64,000 nucleotides of DNA from an uncultured Eggerthellaceae bacterium (GTDB lineage Bacteria; Actinomycetota; Coriobacteriia; Coriobacteriales; Eggerthellaceae): positions 10,568 through 74,567 of the forward strand of contig CANOHY010000004.1 of assembly GCA_947565915.1 (NCBI GenBank), read 5' to 3'. The notes beneath the pieces are model-generated. The model was not told the DNA's origin. It searched no databases and saw only the letters and a list, made by a program, of their open reading frames with translations. Shown here one piece after another: positions 7,078 through 15,440 of the stretch. How positions within the stretch are numbered: the first letter of the stretch is position 1; the number at the start of each line of letters is the position of its first letter. The translations under genes were made by a program, and so were the position numbers.

Positions 7078-8829
7078 ATGACACGTTCTGTTATCGACCC
7101 GGTAACCCGCATCGAAGGGCATATGCGCTGCGAAATGGAAGTCGAGGGCGGCCACGTGAAGAACGCCTGGGTTTCCGGCGGCAGCTTCCGAGGCATGGAG
7201 ATCGTCGTTGAGAACCGCACTCCCGAAGATGCCGCTCAGATCGTACAGCGCATCTGCGGCGTTTGCCCGGTTTCGCACAACCACGCATCGGCCATTGCGG
7301 CCGAGAAGGTCTACGGGCTCGAGGGCCCGCTGGCCATCCCGAACCGTGCGCGCATCATCCGCAACCTCATCGAGGGCGCGCAGTTCCTGCACAGCCATAT
7401 CCTGTGGTTCTACAATCTGGCTGCGCTCGACTACGTGAACCCCATCCATGCGCTTGAAGCCAACGTGGCCGACGCCTACGACCTCGCGCAAGCCGCTGGC
7501 ACCTCCATGAACAGCGACTTCAAGCTGGTGAAGGAGCGCCTGGAGAAGTTCGCGGCTACCGGCCAGCTGTCCATCTTCGATGGCAACTGGTTCGACGCCG
7601 AGGACGGCACCGCCTACAAGCTGCCGGCCGAGCTCGACCTCATCTGCACGGCTCATTACCTGGAAGCGCTGAAGATGCAAGCGCGCGCCTCCGAGGTTGC
7701 TGCTCTGCTTGGCGGCAAGATGCCCCACGTAATGACCATCATTCCTGGTGGCACCGCATTCGTTCCCACCCCGCAGAAGCTCGACGACCTGCGCGCCATG
7801 GTGAACGAAATCTACGACTGGGTGTCCACCACCATGATCCCCGACACCCTGGCCTTGGCTCCGTTCTATCGCGAGGGCCTGGAATGGGGCGGCGGTTGCG
7901 GGCGCTTCGGCGCCTGGGGCGTGTTCGAGCGTCCGTCCATGCTGATGAACGATCGCTACATGCCTGCTGGCGTTCTGTTCCAAGGAGTCGACGGCCCCGT
8001 GAGCGACGTTGAAGAGGGCCTGATCACCGAGTATGTGGGCCACTCGTGGTACAAGGGCTCCGACACCTACCAGTCGCCCTACTTCGTGACCGATCCCGAG
8101 TTCACCGAGTACGACGTGAACGACCGCTACACCTGGTGCAAGGCTCCGGCCTACGATGGCAAGGCGCTGGAGTGCACGTCGCTCTCGCGCGTGCTGGTTG
8201 CCTACAAGCGCGGCGGCGCGAACAACCGCTTCATCGTTGACGAGACCGACAAGTTCCTCGCCGAACTCGGCAAGGGCTTGGGCCTGAATGGCGCTGCGCC
8301 CATCGATGCAGCCATCTCCATGCTGGGCCGCACGGCCATCCGTCAGGTGGAAACGCTCTACATCGCCAAGCTGATGAAGGACTGGACCGAGGAGCTCATC
8401 CAAGTTGTGGCTGGCGGCGGCTTGCAGGACATCGCCATGGCCGAGAACACGCCAGTTGCCGACTTCGCCTCCACCAACGTGACCGACTACTTCGAGAAGG
8501 GCATCAAGAACTCCGGTTCCGGCTCGGGCTTCTGGGAGGCCCCGCGTGGCGCCCTGTACCACTCCGAGAAGGTCAACAACGGCAAGATCGAGGGATACCA
8601 GATCATCATTCCCACCACGTGGAACCTGGCGCCGATCAACGAGTTCGGCGAGCATGGCCCCATCGAGCAGGCTCTTGAGGATTGCCCCGTGGACGACATC
8701 GAGAAGCCCATCAACGCGCTTCGTCTGATCCACAGCTACGACCCCTGCGTGTCGTGCGCCGTGCATGTTTCCGAACCTGCCACGGGCAAGCATTTCGAAA
8801 CCGTGACCAATCCGTGGGGGGTGAGGTAA
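7078..8829 (+). CDS. hyaB: [NiFe]-hydrogenase large (catalytic) subunit precursor
   Basis: 583 residues, the usual length. The nickel ligands are in two signatures: RICGVCPVSH near residue 60 and DPCVSCAVH at ~555-563. The 20 residues after His563 are the C-terminal extension that a maturation endopeptidase removes after nickel insertion; the matching protease is encoded at 10095. It has no export signal and travels with the Tat-bearing small subunit. It oxidises H2 for respiration. The start ATG is 6 bases after the small-subunit stop, with GGGAGGTAAG upstream, and the stop is followed directly by the cytochrome b gene, so all three are one transcript. The iron cyanide ligands would be made by HypF/HypE with HypC/HypD; hypF, hypC and hypD are 35 kb away. 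Confidence 0.95.
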   Translation: MTRSVIDPVTRIEGHMRCEMEVEGGHVKNAWVSGGSFRGMEIVVENRTPEDAAQIVQRICGVCPVSHNHASAIAAEKVYGLEGPLAIPNRARIIRNLIEGAQFLHSHILWFYNLAALDYVNPIHALEANVADAYDLAQAAGTSMNSDFKLVKERLEKFAATGQLSIFDGNWFDAEDGTAYKLPAELDLICTAHYLEALKMQARASEVAALLGGKMPHVMTIIPGGTAFVPTPQKLDDLRAMVNEIYDWVSTTMIPDTLALAPFYREGLEWGGGCGRFGAWGVFERPSMLMNDRYMPAGVLFQGVDGPVSDVEEGLITEYVGHSWYKGSDTYQSPYFVTDPEFTEYDVNDRYTWCKAPAYDGKALECTSLSRVLVAYKRGGANNRFIVDETDKFLAELGKGLGLNGAAPIDAAISMLGRTAIRQVETLYIAKLMKDWTEELIQVVAGGGLQDIAMAENTPVADFASTNVTDYFEKGIKNSGSGSGFWEAPRGALYHSEKVNNGKIEGYQIIIPTTWNLAPINEFGEHGPIEQALEDCPVDDIEKPINALRLIHSYDPCVSCAVHVSEPATGKHFETVTNPWGVR

Positions 8830-8830
8830 G

Positions 8831-9523
8831 ATGGCGCATCTTGCACACTACCGTGAGGCACATCCGCTGCCGTTCGTCATCACCCACTGGGTCAACCTGG
8901 TTGCGATGGTCGTCCTGATCATCACCGGCTTCATGATTCACTTCCCGGTTCCCTTCACCACGGGCATCTGCCGTGGCCTGCACATCTTCTGCGGCTTCGT
9001 GCTGTTCCTGAACTGCATCGTGCGCTTGATCTTGGCGTTCTGCGTGAAGTCGGCACCTACCGGCGGCACGCGCAAGCAGGTGAAGGACTACAAGACCTGG
9101 CTGCCCCAAAAAGACAACCGTCATCAGGGTGGCGCGTGGATCAAGTACTATTTGTTCCTGAAGAAGGATCACCCCTTGTCGGCCAAGCTGGGTGTTCCGC
9201 AGAAGCTGTCGTACCTGCTGATTCCCATCTTGATCATCCTCATGTTCATCACGGGCCTGTGCCTATGGGCTCCCACGGCGAACACTCCGTTCTGCACTTG
9301 GGCGATCAACCTGGTGGGCGGTGCCATGTCAATGCGCATCATCCACTACTTTGGCATGTACGTGTTCATCATCTTCATGTTCATCCATATCTATCTTGCG
9401 AACGTGGAGGGCTTCGAACCTACGAAGCTGATGTTCTTCCGCAAGGAGCACGGCGGCTTGGTCTACGACCCCGACAAGCACGTGATCATTGGCGAAGACG
9501 TGCTGAAGCCCTACGACAAGTAG
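8831..9523 (+). CDS. hyaC: [NiFe]-hydrogenase cytochrome b subunit
   Basis: 230 residues with four transmembrane helices (about 20-45, 50-80, 125-150 and 165-200). Histidines within the membrane (HWVN near residue 18, RGLHIF near 52, IIHYFGMYVF near 170 and a later MFIHIY) fit the two b-type haems of the hydrogenase/formate-dehydrogenase cytochrome b family. It anchors the enzyme and moves electrons from the small subunit to menaquinone. It starts one base after the large-subunit stop (translationally coupled). A strong hairpin with a T-run follows 60 bases downstream, so it is probably the last gene of the main transcript. Confidence 0.9.
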   Translation: MAHLAHYREAHPLPFVITHWVNLVAMVVLIITGFMIHFPVPFTTGICRGLHIFCGFVLFLNCIVRLILAFCVKSAPTGGTRKQVKDYKTWLPQKDNRHQGGAWIKYYLFLKKDHPLSAKLGVPQKLSYLLIPILIILMFITGLCLWAPTANTPFCTWAINLVGGAMSMRIIHYFGMYVFIIFMFIHIYLANVEGFEPTKLMFFRKEHGGLVYDPDKHVIIGEDVLKPYDK

Positions 9524-9583
9524 GCGAATGCATCTGGCTACGCGCCAGCGCCAAACGCAAAGCGGGGAATTACCGCCATTTCG

Positions 9584-9615
9584 AAGGAGTCCGAGTTAAT
9601 CGGGCTCCTTTTCTT
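9584..9615 (+). terminator. Rho-independent terminator after the hydrogenase structural genes
   Basis: AAGGAGTCCGA (9584-9594) pairs with TCGGGCTCCTT (9600-9610) with one mismatch, loop GTTAA, followed by TTCTT. It separates the structural genes from the membrane protein and the protease, and may let through part of the transcription. Confidence 0.7.
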
Positions 9616-9661
9616 CTACCATGGTTCACTGGCGCAAGCAAAGCACGAGAAGGAGCGATTC

Positions 9662-10084
9662 GTGGCAGAGCTCACCGACGAGCAGATTCGCGAGGAACAG
9701 CGCTTCCTCCAGGGACTTCCCCGCATGAACTGGGGCGCGCTTCTGATGCCTGGCATCTGGGGCCCAGCCCATGGTTTTTGGGTAAGCTTGCTGTTCTACC
9801 CGCTGTGGCTTCTGGCCGACAACCTCACGTTCAATGCCTATCTTGACCCGCAGCCGTTCTGGATTGCCCTGTCGGCAATCTCGCTGATCGTGACGATAGG
9901 CGCTACGATCGTCTTCGCATTGGTGAGCCAACCTATTGCCGCCCACCGCGCCGAGGAGCGCGGCATCTCCCGCCAGCAATACCTCAAGCGCGAGCGCATA
10001 TGGGCTGTGGTTTGCCTGATCATAGCCGTCGCGGCCTTTGCTTGGGCAACCTATTACAATCTGAACATCCGCATCGAAGTCTAA
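9662..10084 (+). CDS. Hydrogenase-associated small membrane protein, function unknown
   Basis: 140 residues starting at GTG, chosen because AAGGAG lies 6 bases upstream. The N-terminal ~25 residues are charged, then LPRMNWGALLMPGIWG leads into three hydrophobic helices (about 35-55, 60-85 and 115-135). The N-terminal Trp/Gly/Pro-rich motif is a pattern I associate with uncharacterised small membrane proteins of actinobacteria, but I cannot name the family. It lies between the hydrogenase genes and the maturation protease and is only 10 bases from the latter, so a role in assembling or anchoring the hydrogenase is plausible but unproven. Confidence 0.75.
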   Translation: MAELTDEQIREEQRFLQGLPRMNWGALLMPGIWGPAHGFWVSLLFYPLWLLADNLTFNAYLDPQPFWIALSAISLIVTIGATIVFALVSQPIAAHRAEERGISRQQYLKRERIWAVVCLIIAVAAFAWATYYNLNIRIEV

Positions 10085-10094
10085 GGAGCCAGCC

Positions 10095-10646
10095 GTGAGC
10101 GCAAATGCTATCGAAAGCGAAAGCCCGAAGAAGATCGCTGTCTTTTGCGTGGGCAACCGCCTGCACCTCGACGATGGAGTGGGTCCTGCCGTGTACGATG
10201 CCGTGCTGGAAGGATTCGACGTGCCCGAGAACGTGGAGCTTTGCGACTTGGGCGTGCTAACGATGGACAAGATCAACTACGTGGATCGCTGCGATGCCAT
10301 CATCACGGTGGATGCATTCGAGTATTCGGGCGAGCCGGTTGGCACCGTGCTGCGAGGCACGCCGCGCGACCTCGCTCCAGCACTGGGCCCTAACATCTCC
10401 CTTCACGACCTGCGTCTCGTCGACCTCTTCGACCAAGCTGCGCTCATCGGGTACGAATGCGAGGGGATTTGCTTGGGCATGCAGGTGGAAAACGTAGACC
10501 CCGACTTTCTGACCGAAGACCTCACTCCTACCGTGAAAGCCCAACTTCCTCTGCTCATCGACACGCTCGCAGCCGAACTTGCGCGCCTTGGCTCACCGCT
10601 CGTCAGCAAGGCGACAGGCCTTCCCTATCTGGGTCCTGAGGCGTAG
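10095..10646 (+). CDS. hyaD: Hydrogenase maturation endopeptidase (HyaD/HybD family)
   Basis: 183 residues starting at GTG with AAGGAG 6 bases upstream. The N-terminus KIAVFCVGNRLHLDDGVGPAV carries the nickel-sensing aspartate/glutamate region of family M52 (canonical GNxLxxDDGVG), and ITVDAFEY near residue 70 and SLHDLRLVDLF near 100 supply the second conserved acid and the histidine. It clips the C-terminal peptide from the large subunit once nickel is in place. The usual length is 160-180. Position 3' of the structural genes supports a dedicated partnership with the large subunit at 7078. Confidence 0.88.
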   Translation: MSANAIESESPKKIAVFCVGNRLHLDDGVGPAVYDAVLEGFDVPENVELCDLGVLTMDKINYVDRCDAIITVDAFEYSGEPVGTVLRGTPRDLAPALGPNISLHDLRLVDLFDQAALIGYECEGICLGMQVENVDPDFLTEDLTPTVKAQLPLLIDTLAAELARLGSPLVSKATGLPYLGPEA

Positions 10647-10692
10647 AGCCTAGACCGCACGTATCCTGCCTCGATGCGTCATAAAAACGCCC

Positions 10693-11394
10693 TTAGGGTT
10701 TGATCTCGAGGGTGATCCGATCATCTTTCAGTCGCGCGCGCACTCGCTTCAGTCCCAGTGGCGCAAGCGCAGCTTCGGCCTGACGCACGCGCTCCAGCTT
10801 CTCGGACGTGATGGCCTCACCGAATGCCAGGCGCGTGTAGAGGCACGAGTTCGAAGGCTTGTCCCACGTGGGAAGGTCAAGTGCTCGAGAAAGCGCGCGC
10901 ACATCGGCTTTTGTCAGATCACAATCCACAAAGGGCGTGGCGATGGCCGCCTCTTCGAGCGCCCGTCTTCCCGGGCGGTCCTCGGCCAGGTCATCCACGT
11001 TCGTGCCATCCACGATGCACTCGAGAGAACGCTCGCTTGCCAGCTGACGAATGCACCGGTATATCTCGCGCTTGCAGAGGTAGCAGCGCTCGGGCGGGTT
11101 CTGAGTGAACCCCGGCAACGCAAGCTCATCCAAGGCGAACACAACCTGATCTATGCCCCTATCCGCACAAAACCGTCGCGTAAAGCGATGGTCGTCTTCA
11201 GGTTGCGAGCCAATGCACGCCGTAAAGGCTACGGACTTGCTTCCCAAAGCACGATGCGCCACAGCCAACAGCAAGGTGGAATCCACTCCGCCCGAGAAGG
11301 CCACGGCAACCCGGCCCTTGCTCTCGAACCATTGCTCGAGCCGCTCAAGCTTATCTTCTAGGTGCCCTGCAGACGAGCTTTCCATGCCCTTCAA
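10693..11394 (-). CDS. larE: LarE-like ATP-dependent sulfur transferase (PP-loop)
   Basis: 233 residues. The PP-loop SGGVDS (34-39) binds ATP. PPERCYLCK (~100-108) and the conserved cysteine of KPSNSCLYTR (C184) match the LarE family, in which a cysteine is sacrificed to donate sulfur to the nickel-pincer cofactor of lactate racemase-type enzymes. C104, C107 and C184 together could instead bind an iron-sulfur cluster, as in the three-cysteine LarE variants. The start is uncertain: TTG 11394 has an AGG-containing site upstream, while ATG 11385 has none. It converges on the hydrogenase protease gene. LarA, LarB and LarC are not in the window, so its client enzyme must be elsewhere or different. 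Confidence 0.82.
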   Translation of the reverse strand: MKGMESSSAGHLEDKLERLEQWFESKGRVAVAFSGGVDSTLLLAVAHRALGSKSVAFTACIGSQPEDDHRFTRRFCADRGIDQVVFALDELALPGFTQNPPERCYLCKREIYRCIRQLASERSLECIVDGTNVDDLAEDRPGRRALEEAAIATPFVDCDLTKADVRALSRALDLPTWDKPSNSCLYTRLAFGEAITSEKLERVRQAEAALAPLGLKRVRARLKDDRITLEIKP

Positions 11395-11606
11395 ACCTGA
11401 CTTTCCTACGGTTTAGCTTGCGTAAGGAACGCGTAATCGACTTGCAACGTAACGCTTATTCTACAAGGATGGCGTTTCGCATAGGGATTGACGCCAAAAA
11501 CCAGCATGAAGGGCTATAATACCCTCCATTCGTCTTGGCCTCGGTCAAGGAGAATGCATTTGCAGGGAGAACGTTCGGCAGAACCAGAAGCACAGCGAGG
11601 GACATC

Positions 11607-13169
11607 ATGACGGAAAACGCGAAGAAGACCACCCAAGCGGACATAGCGAAATCCATGAACGTGAAGCTTGCGAAGCAGGGACTCGCCGATAGCGCCAAGC
11701 GCCTTGCCCTCTACAAGCTCATCGATTACGTGATGGCCGACCCCGAGACCAACATCTGCAAGATAGTCGACAACGCGAACAAGTACCTTCCCGACAATCT
11801 GTTCCACAACCAGCGCGTTGCTATCAAGAATGCTATCGATAGCAAGAACAACTGGTACGAGCTCATCATGAGGATCTTGGACCTCAACCCCGAAGTGGTT
11901 CCTCAGTTGATGAAGACGTTCCTGGTAGACAGCAACTTCCTTGCGTGGCCCATGCAGGAAGAGAACCGCAAGAACCTGAAGTGCAACATTCCATGGGCCA
12001 TCCTGCTTGACCCCACCAGTGCCTGCAACCTGCATTGCACGGGCTGCTGGGCGGCCGAATACGGCCACAACGTGCAGCTCACCTACGACGAGATCGACGA
12101 CATCATCAATCAGGGCACCGAGCTTGGCACCTACGTTTACATCTATACCGGTGGCGAGCCACTGATCCGCAAGAAGGACCTCATCAAGCTCTGCGAGGCG
12201 CATCCCGACTGCTCGTTCTTGTCGTTCACCAACGCAACGCTGATCGACGAGGAATTCTGCCAAGACATGATCCGCGTGAAGAACTTCATCCCTGCCATCT
12301 CGGTGGAGGGCATCGGCGAGGCCACCGATGTGCGCCGCGGCGAGGGCACCTTCGCGAAGATCGACGAGGCTATGGCACTATTGCGCAAGCATAAGCTGCC
12401 CTTCGGCGTATCGTGCTGCCATACCTCCCAGAATTCCGACTCCCTGGCATCCGAGGAGTTCTTCGATTGGCTGATCGACCAAGGCGCCCTGTTCGCCTGG
12501 ATCTTCACGTTCATGCCCGTGGGCTACAACACCAAGGATGACGCCTTGATGGCCACGCCCGAGCAGCGCGAGCACCTCTACCACCTGGTGCGCGACATGC
12601 GCGAGAAGAAGCCCATCTTCACGCTGGACTTCCAAAACGACGGCGAGTTCGTAGGCGGCTGCATCGCTGGCGGGCGCCGCTACTTGCACATCAACGCCAA
12701 CGGCGACATCGAGCCTTGCGTGTTCGCGCATTACTCCGACTCGAACATCCGCGACGTCACGCTGCTGGAAGCTTTCCAGGCGCCGTTGTTCAAGCAGTAC
12801 TACGACAACATGCCCTTCGACGGCAATAACCTGCTTCGCCCCTGCCCCATCTACGAGAACACCTACAAACTGGCCGAGATGGTGGAGGCATCGGGCGCGA
12901 AGTCGACCGACCTGGAGCACTCCGAGGACGCACGCGAGCTCGGTGCCAAGTTCGAGCAGCGTGCGAAGGACTGGGCTCCCGTTGCCGAGCGGCTGTGGTA
13001 CGACGGCTCCGACCCCCGCGCAAAGTGGCGCGCGCGCCGCTACGTAGCGCAGTCCGAGGCCGACATCGAGAAGTTCGAGCGCAACGGCCGCGTGGGCAGC
13101 GCCCCGTTCGATGAACGCGATGCCGACGTGGAACGCATCAAGCAGGCCATGGAGGCTCAGCAGGATTAA
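11607..13169 (+). CDS. Radical SAM protein with C-terminal cysteine-containing region
   Basis: 520 residues from ATG 11607, which has GAGGG 6 bases upstream; a longer in-frame TTG start at 11535 lacks a ribosome site. The cluster motif CNLHCTGC (CX3CX2C, Cys ~139, 143, 146) binds the [4Fe-4S] cluster that cleaves S-adenosylmethionine, and YTGGEPL near residue 180 is the conserved glycine-glycine-glutamate. Later cysteines (GGCIAGG, IEPCVFAHY and LRPCPIYEN, ~350-420) look like a reduced SPASM/twitch-type auxiliary-cluster region. The ~110-residue N-terminal helical region is unusual for simple radical SAM enzymes. The substrate is unknown. It is probably monocistronic: TATAAT at 11515-11520 precedes it and a terminator follows. 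Confidence 0.85.
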   Translation: MTENAKKTTQADIAKSMNVKLAKQGLADSAKRLALYKLIDYVMADPETNICKIVDNANKYLPDNLFHNQRVAIKNAIDSKNNWYELIMRILDLNPEVVPQLMKTFLVDSNFLAWPMQEENRKNLKCNIPWAILLDPTSACNLHCTGCWAAEYGHNVQLTYDEIDDIINQGTELGTYVYIYTGGEPLIRKKDLIKLCEAHPDCSFLSFTNATLIDEEFCQDMIRVKNFIPAISVEGIGEATDVRRGEGTFAKIDEAMALLRKHKLPFGVSCCHTSQNSDSLASEEFFDWLIDQGALFAWIFTFMPVGYNTKDDALMATPEQREHLYHLVRDMREKKPIFTLDFQNDGEFVGGCIAGGRRYLHINANGDIEPCVFAHYSDSNIRDVTLLEAFQAPLFKQYYDNMPFDGNNLLRPCPIYENTYKLAEMVEASGAKSTDLEHSEDARELGAKFEQRAKDWAPVAERLWYDGSDPRAKWRARRYVAQSEADIEKFERNGRVGSAPFDERDADVERIKQAMEAQQD

Positions 13170-13204
13170 CCGTGCGTGCCTGCACGAAAGTTCTTGTGAT
13201 TGAC

Positions 13205-13241
13205 GAACCGCCCGCTCGACAAGAGTTGGCGGTTCTCTTTT
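13205..13241 (+). terminator. Rho-independent terminator of the radical SAM gene
   Basis: GAACCGCC (13205-13212) pairs perfectly with GGCGGTTC (13228-13235), followed by TCTTTT. It lies 35 bases after the stop codon. Confidence 0.75.
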
Positions 13242-13311
13242 GGTGATAAGACGCTGCCATCTGCAGCATTGGTGCGCTTGCGGGCAGCGAACCTGCTCCC
13301 AACCTCAACTA

Positions 13312-13320
13312 TGCGATAAT
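13312..13320 (+). promoter_or_regulatory. Possible extended -10 promoter of the GtrA gene
   Basis: TGCGATAAT fits an extended -10 element (TG, one base, then a TATAAT-like hexamer) 17 bases before the GTG start. I see no clear -35. Confidence 0.4.
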
Positions 13321-13337
13321 CCTCACGGGAGGTTCGC

Positions 13338-13751
13338 GTGAAGAAACTGATAGCCCAATTCATGAAGTTCGGTGTGGTAGGCGCCATCGCCTTTCTCATC
13401 GATTTCGGACTGCTCTGGCTGCTTACCAGCATCTTTGGCGTGTACTATCTAGTGAGCGCCACCATCTCGTTCACTGTATCGGTGATCTTCAACTACCTGG
13501 CATCCATGCGCTACGTGTTCAAGCATCGCCAAGATATGTCGCGGCGCAAAGAGTTCGTCATCTTCGTCATTCTGTCGGTCATCGGGCTTATCATTAACAA
13601 CGTTCTGATGTGGGCAGGCGTAAGCCTGCTGAACATCTATTACCTGATCGTGAAGATCTTCGCAACAGCAGTGGTAACTGTATGGAACTTCGTCACGCGC
13701 AAGATCTTCTTAGATGCAGGCGACCAGCCAGTTGCCGAAGACATAGTGTAG
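13338..13751 (+). CDS. GtrA-like membrane protein
   Basis: 137 residues starting at GTG with GGGAGG close upstream. Four hydrophobic helices fill the sequence, beginning FMKFGVVGAIAFLIDFGLLWLL, the characteristic opening of the GtrA family (PF04138). Members are thought to move undecaprenyl-phosphate-linked sugars across the membrane for cell-surface polysaccharide decoration. No glycosyltransferase partner is adjacent. The next gene, an acyl-CoA synthetase, follows after 46 bases and could be co-transcribed. Confidence 0.82.
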   Translation: MKKLIAQFMKFGVVGAIAFLIDFGLLWLLTSIFGVYYLVSATISFTVSVIFNYLASMRYVFKHRQDMSRRKEFVIFVILSVIGLIINNVLMWAGVSLLNIYYLIVKIFATAVVTVWNFVTRKIFLDAGDQPVAEDIV

Positions 13752-13797
13752 AAGCGAGCGAGAAACCTCAAGGACCCCGGGAATTCAAGGAGCGAGC

Positions 13798-15438
13798 ATG
13801 CCCAGCACCGACTATCTCATCATGAACGCAGCCAAGCAGCCCGAGCGCATAGCGCTGGTAGAGGTGAACCCAGCCATCCGCGAAAGCCATGGCGATAACT
13901 GGCGCGACTACGAGTTGGTGGAGACCATCCCCTCGAAGCGCTACCGTCGCGAGCTCACTTGGCGTGCCTTCAACGGACTGGCCAACCGTTTTGCGCACAT
14001 GCTCATCGATGCGGGATACGAGCCGAACGCAAAGGTGGCGATTCTGCTGATGAACAGCCTGGAATGGCTGCCCATATACTTCGGCGTGCTGAAGGCAGGA
14101 TGCGTGGCTGTGCCACTGAACTACCGCTATACGGCCGACGAGATCAAATACTGCCTGGAGCTCTCCGACGCCGAAGCGCTCGTCTATGGCCCCGAGTTCA
14201 TCGACCGCATCGATGCGATCGCAGGCGACATTCCGCAAATACGCGACCTCATCTTCGTAGGCGAGGATTGCCCATCTGTTGCCACCAGCTATCAGCAGCA
14301 TATCAATCACTACTCGGCCGACGAACCAGATGTGGTCATCAGCGACGAGGACAACGCCGCCATCTACTTCAGCAGCGGAACCACGGGCTTTCCCAAAGCC
14401 ATCTTGCACAACCACTTAAGCCTGATGCAAGCCGGCATATGCGAACAGCACCATCACGGGCAAACCAAGGACGACACCTTCCTCTGCATACCGCCCTTGT
14501 ACCACACGGGCGCGAAGATCCACTGGTTCGGCAGCCTAGTGTCGGGCAGCAGCGCCGTGATCTTGCGCGGCGTGCGTCCCGATTGGATCTTGCAGACCAT
14601 CTCCGAAGAGCATTGCACCATCGCCTGGCTGCTGGTGCCTTGGGCACAGGACATCCTGGACGCAATCGACTCGGGCGAGATGGATCCCAGCAACTACCGC
14701 CTTGACCAGTGGCGCTTGATGCATATCGGGGCTCAGCCCGTACCGCCCAGCCTGGTGAGGCGCTGGCTGAAGGTGTTCCCCCATCACCTGTTCGACAACA
14801 ACTACGGGCTTTCCGAGGGCATGGGGCCCGGAAGCCTGCATTTAGGCATCGAGAACATCGATCACGTGGAAACCAACGGCGTGCCCGGATGGGGTTGGGA
14901 AGCCGACATCCGTCGCGAAGATGGCACGTCGGTGAACCACGACAACGAAGAAGTGGGCGAGCTGTGCCTGAAGGGCAACTGCGTGATGCTGGAATACTAC
15001 AACAACCCTGAAGCCACCGCCGAAGCAATACGCGATGGTTGGCTTTACACGGGCGACATGGCGAAGATCGACAAAGACGGCTTCATCACGCTGGTAGACC
15101 GCGCGAAAGACGTCATCATTTCCGGCGGCGAGAACCTGTACCCCGTGCAGATCGAGACGTTCATCCGCACGCACGACGCCGTGCGCGACGTGGCCGTGAT
15201 TGGCATGCCCGACGCGCGGTTGGGCGAGATAGCCTGCGCGGTGATAGAGGTCAAAGAGGGGCATGCGTGCACAGAAGACGAAATGCGCACGTTTTGCGAA
15301 GAGCTGCCCCGCTACAAGCGCCCTCGCCAGTACATCTTCGCCGAGGTGCCGCGCAATTCCACGGGCAAGATCGACAAACCTGCGCTGCGCAAGCGCTACA
15401 CGGGCGGCAGCGTGGTAGCCCAGGAGATCGAGCAGTAG
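13798..15438 (+). CDS. AMP-dependent acyl-CoA synthetase/ligase
   Basis: 546 residues with the full set of ANL-superfamily motifs: the phosphate loop IYFSSGTTGFPKA (~188-200), the YGLSEG adenine motif near 340, WLYTGDMAKIDKDGF near 420, and C-terminal RNSTGKIDKPALRKR carrying the catalytic lysine. The family activates a carboxylic acid to its adenylate and then to the CoA thioester. Candidate substrates range from fatty acids to aromatic or bile acids; the sequence alone does not decide. AAGGAG 6 bases upstream supports the ATG. Its stop lies 2 bases from the convergent lysozyme gene, so there is no room for a separate terminator. Confidence 0.88.
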   Translation: MPSTDYLIMNAAKQPERIALVEVNPAIRESHGDNWRDYELVETIPSKRYRRELTWRAFNGLANRFAHMLIDAGYEPNAKVAILLMNSLEWLPIYFGVLKAGCVAVPLNYRYTADEIKYCLELSDAEALVYGPEFIDRIDAIAGDIPQIRDLIFVGEDCPSVATSYQQHINHYSADEPDVVISDEDNAAIYFSSGTTGFPKAILHNHLSLMQAGICEQHHHGQTKDDTFLCIPPLYHTGAKIHWFGSLVSGSSAVILRGVRPDWILQTISEEHCTIAWLLVPWAQDILDAIDSGEMDPSNYRLDQWRLMHIGAQPVPPSLVRRWLKVFPHHLFDNNYGLSEGMGPGSLHLGIENIDHVETNGVPGWGWEADIRREDGTSVNHDNEEVGELCLKGNCVMLEYYNNPEATAEAIRDGWLYTGDMAKIDKDGFITLVDRAKDVIISGGENLYPVQIETFIRTHDAVRDVAVIGMPDARLGEIACAVIEVKEGHACTEDEMRTFCEELPRYKRPRQYIFAEVPRNSTGKIDKPALRKRYTGGSVVAQEIEQ

Positions 15439-15440
15439 CA

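Noticed and set aside
5863..8793. A 976-residue open frame on the minus strand across the hydrogenase genes
   Set aside because: It is antisense to two genes with clear catalytic motifs, lacks any recognisable domain, and is the usual result of high GC at third positions.
11488..11520. TTGACG and TATAAT as a promoter pair for the radical SAM gene
   Set aside because: They are 21 bases apart, too far for a sigma-70 promoter; only the TATAAT is kept as a hint.
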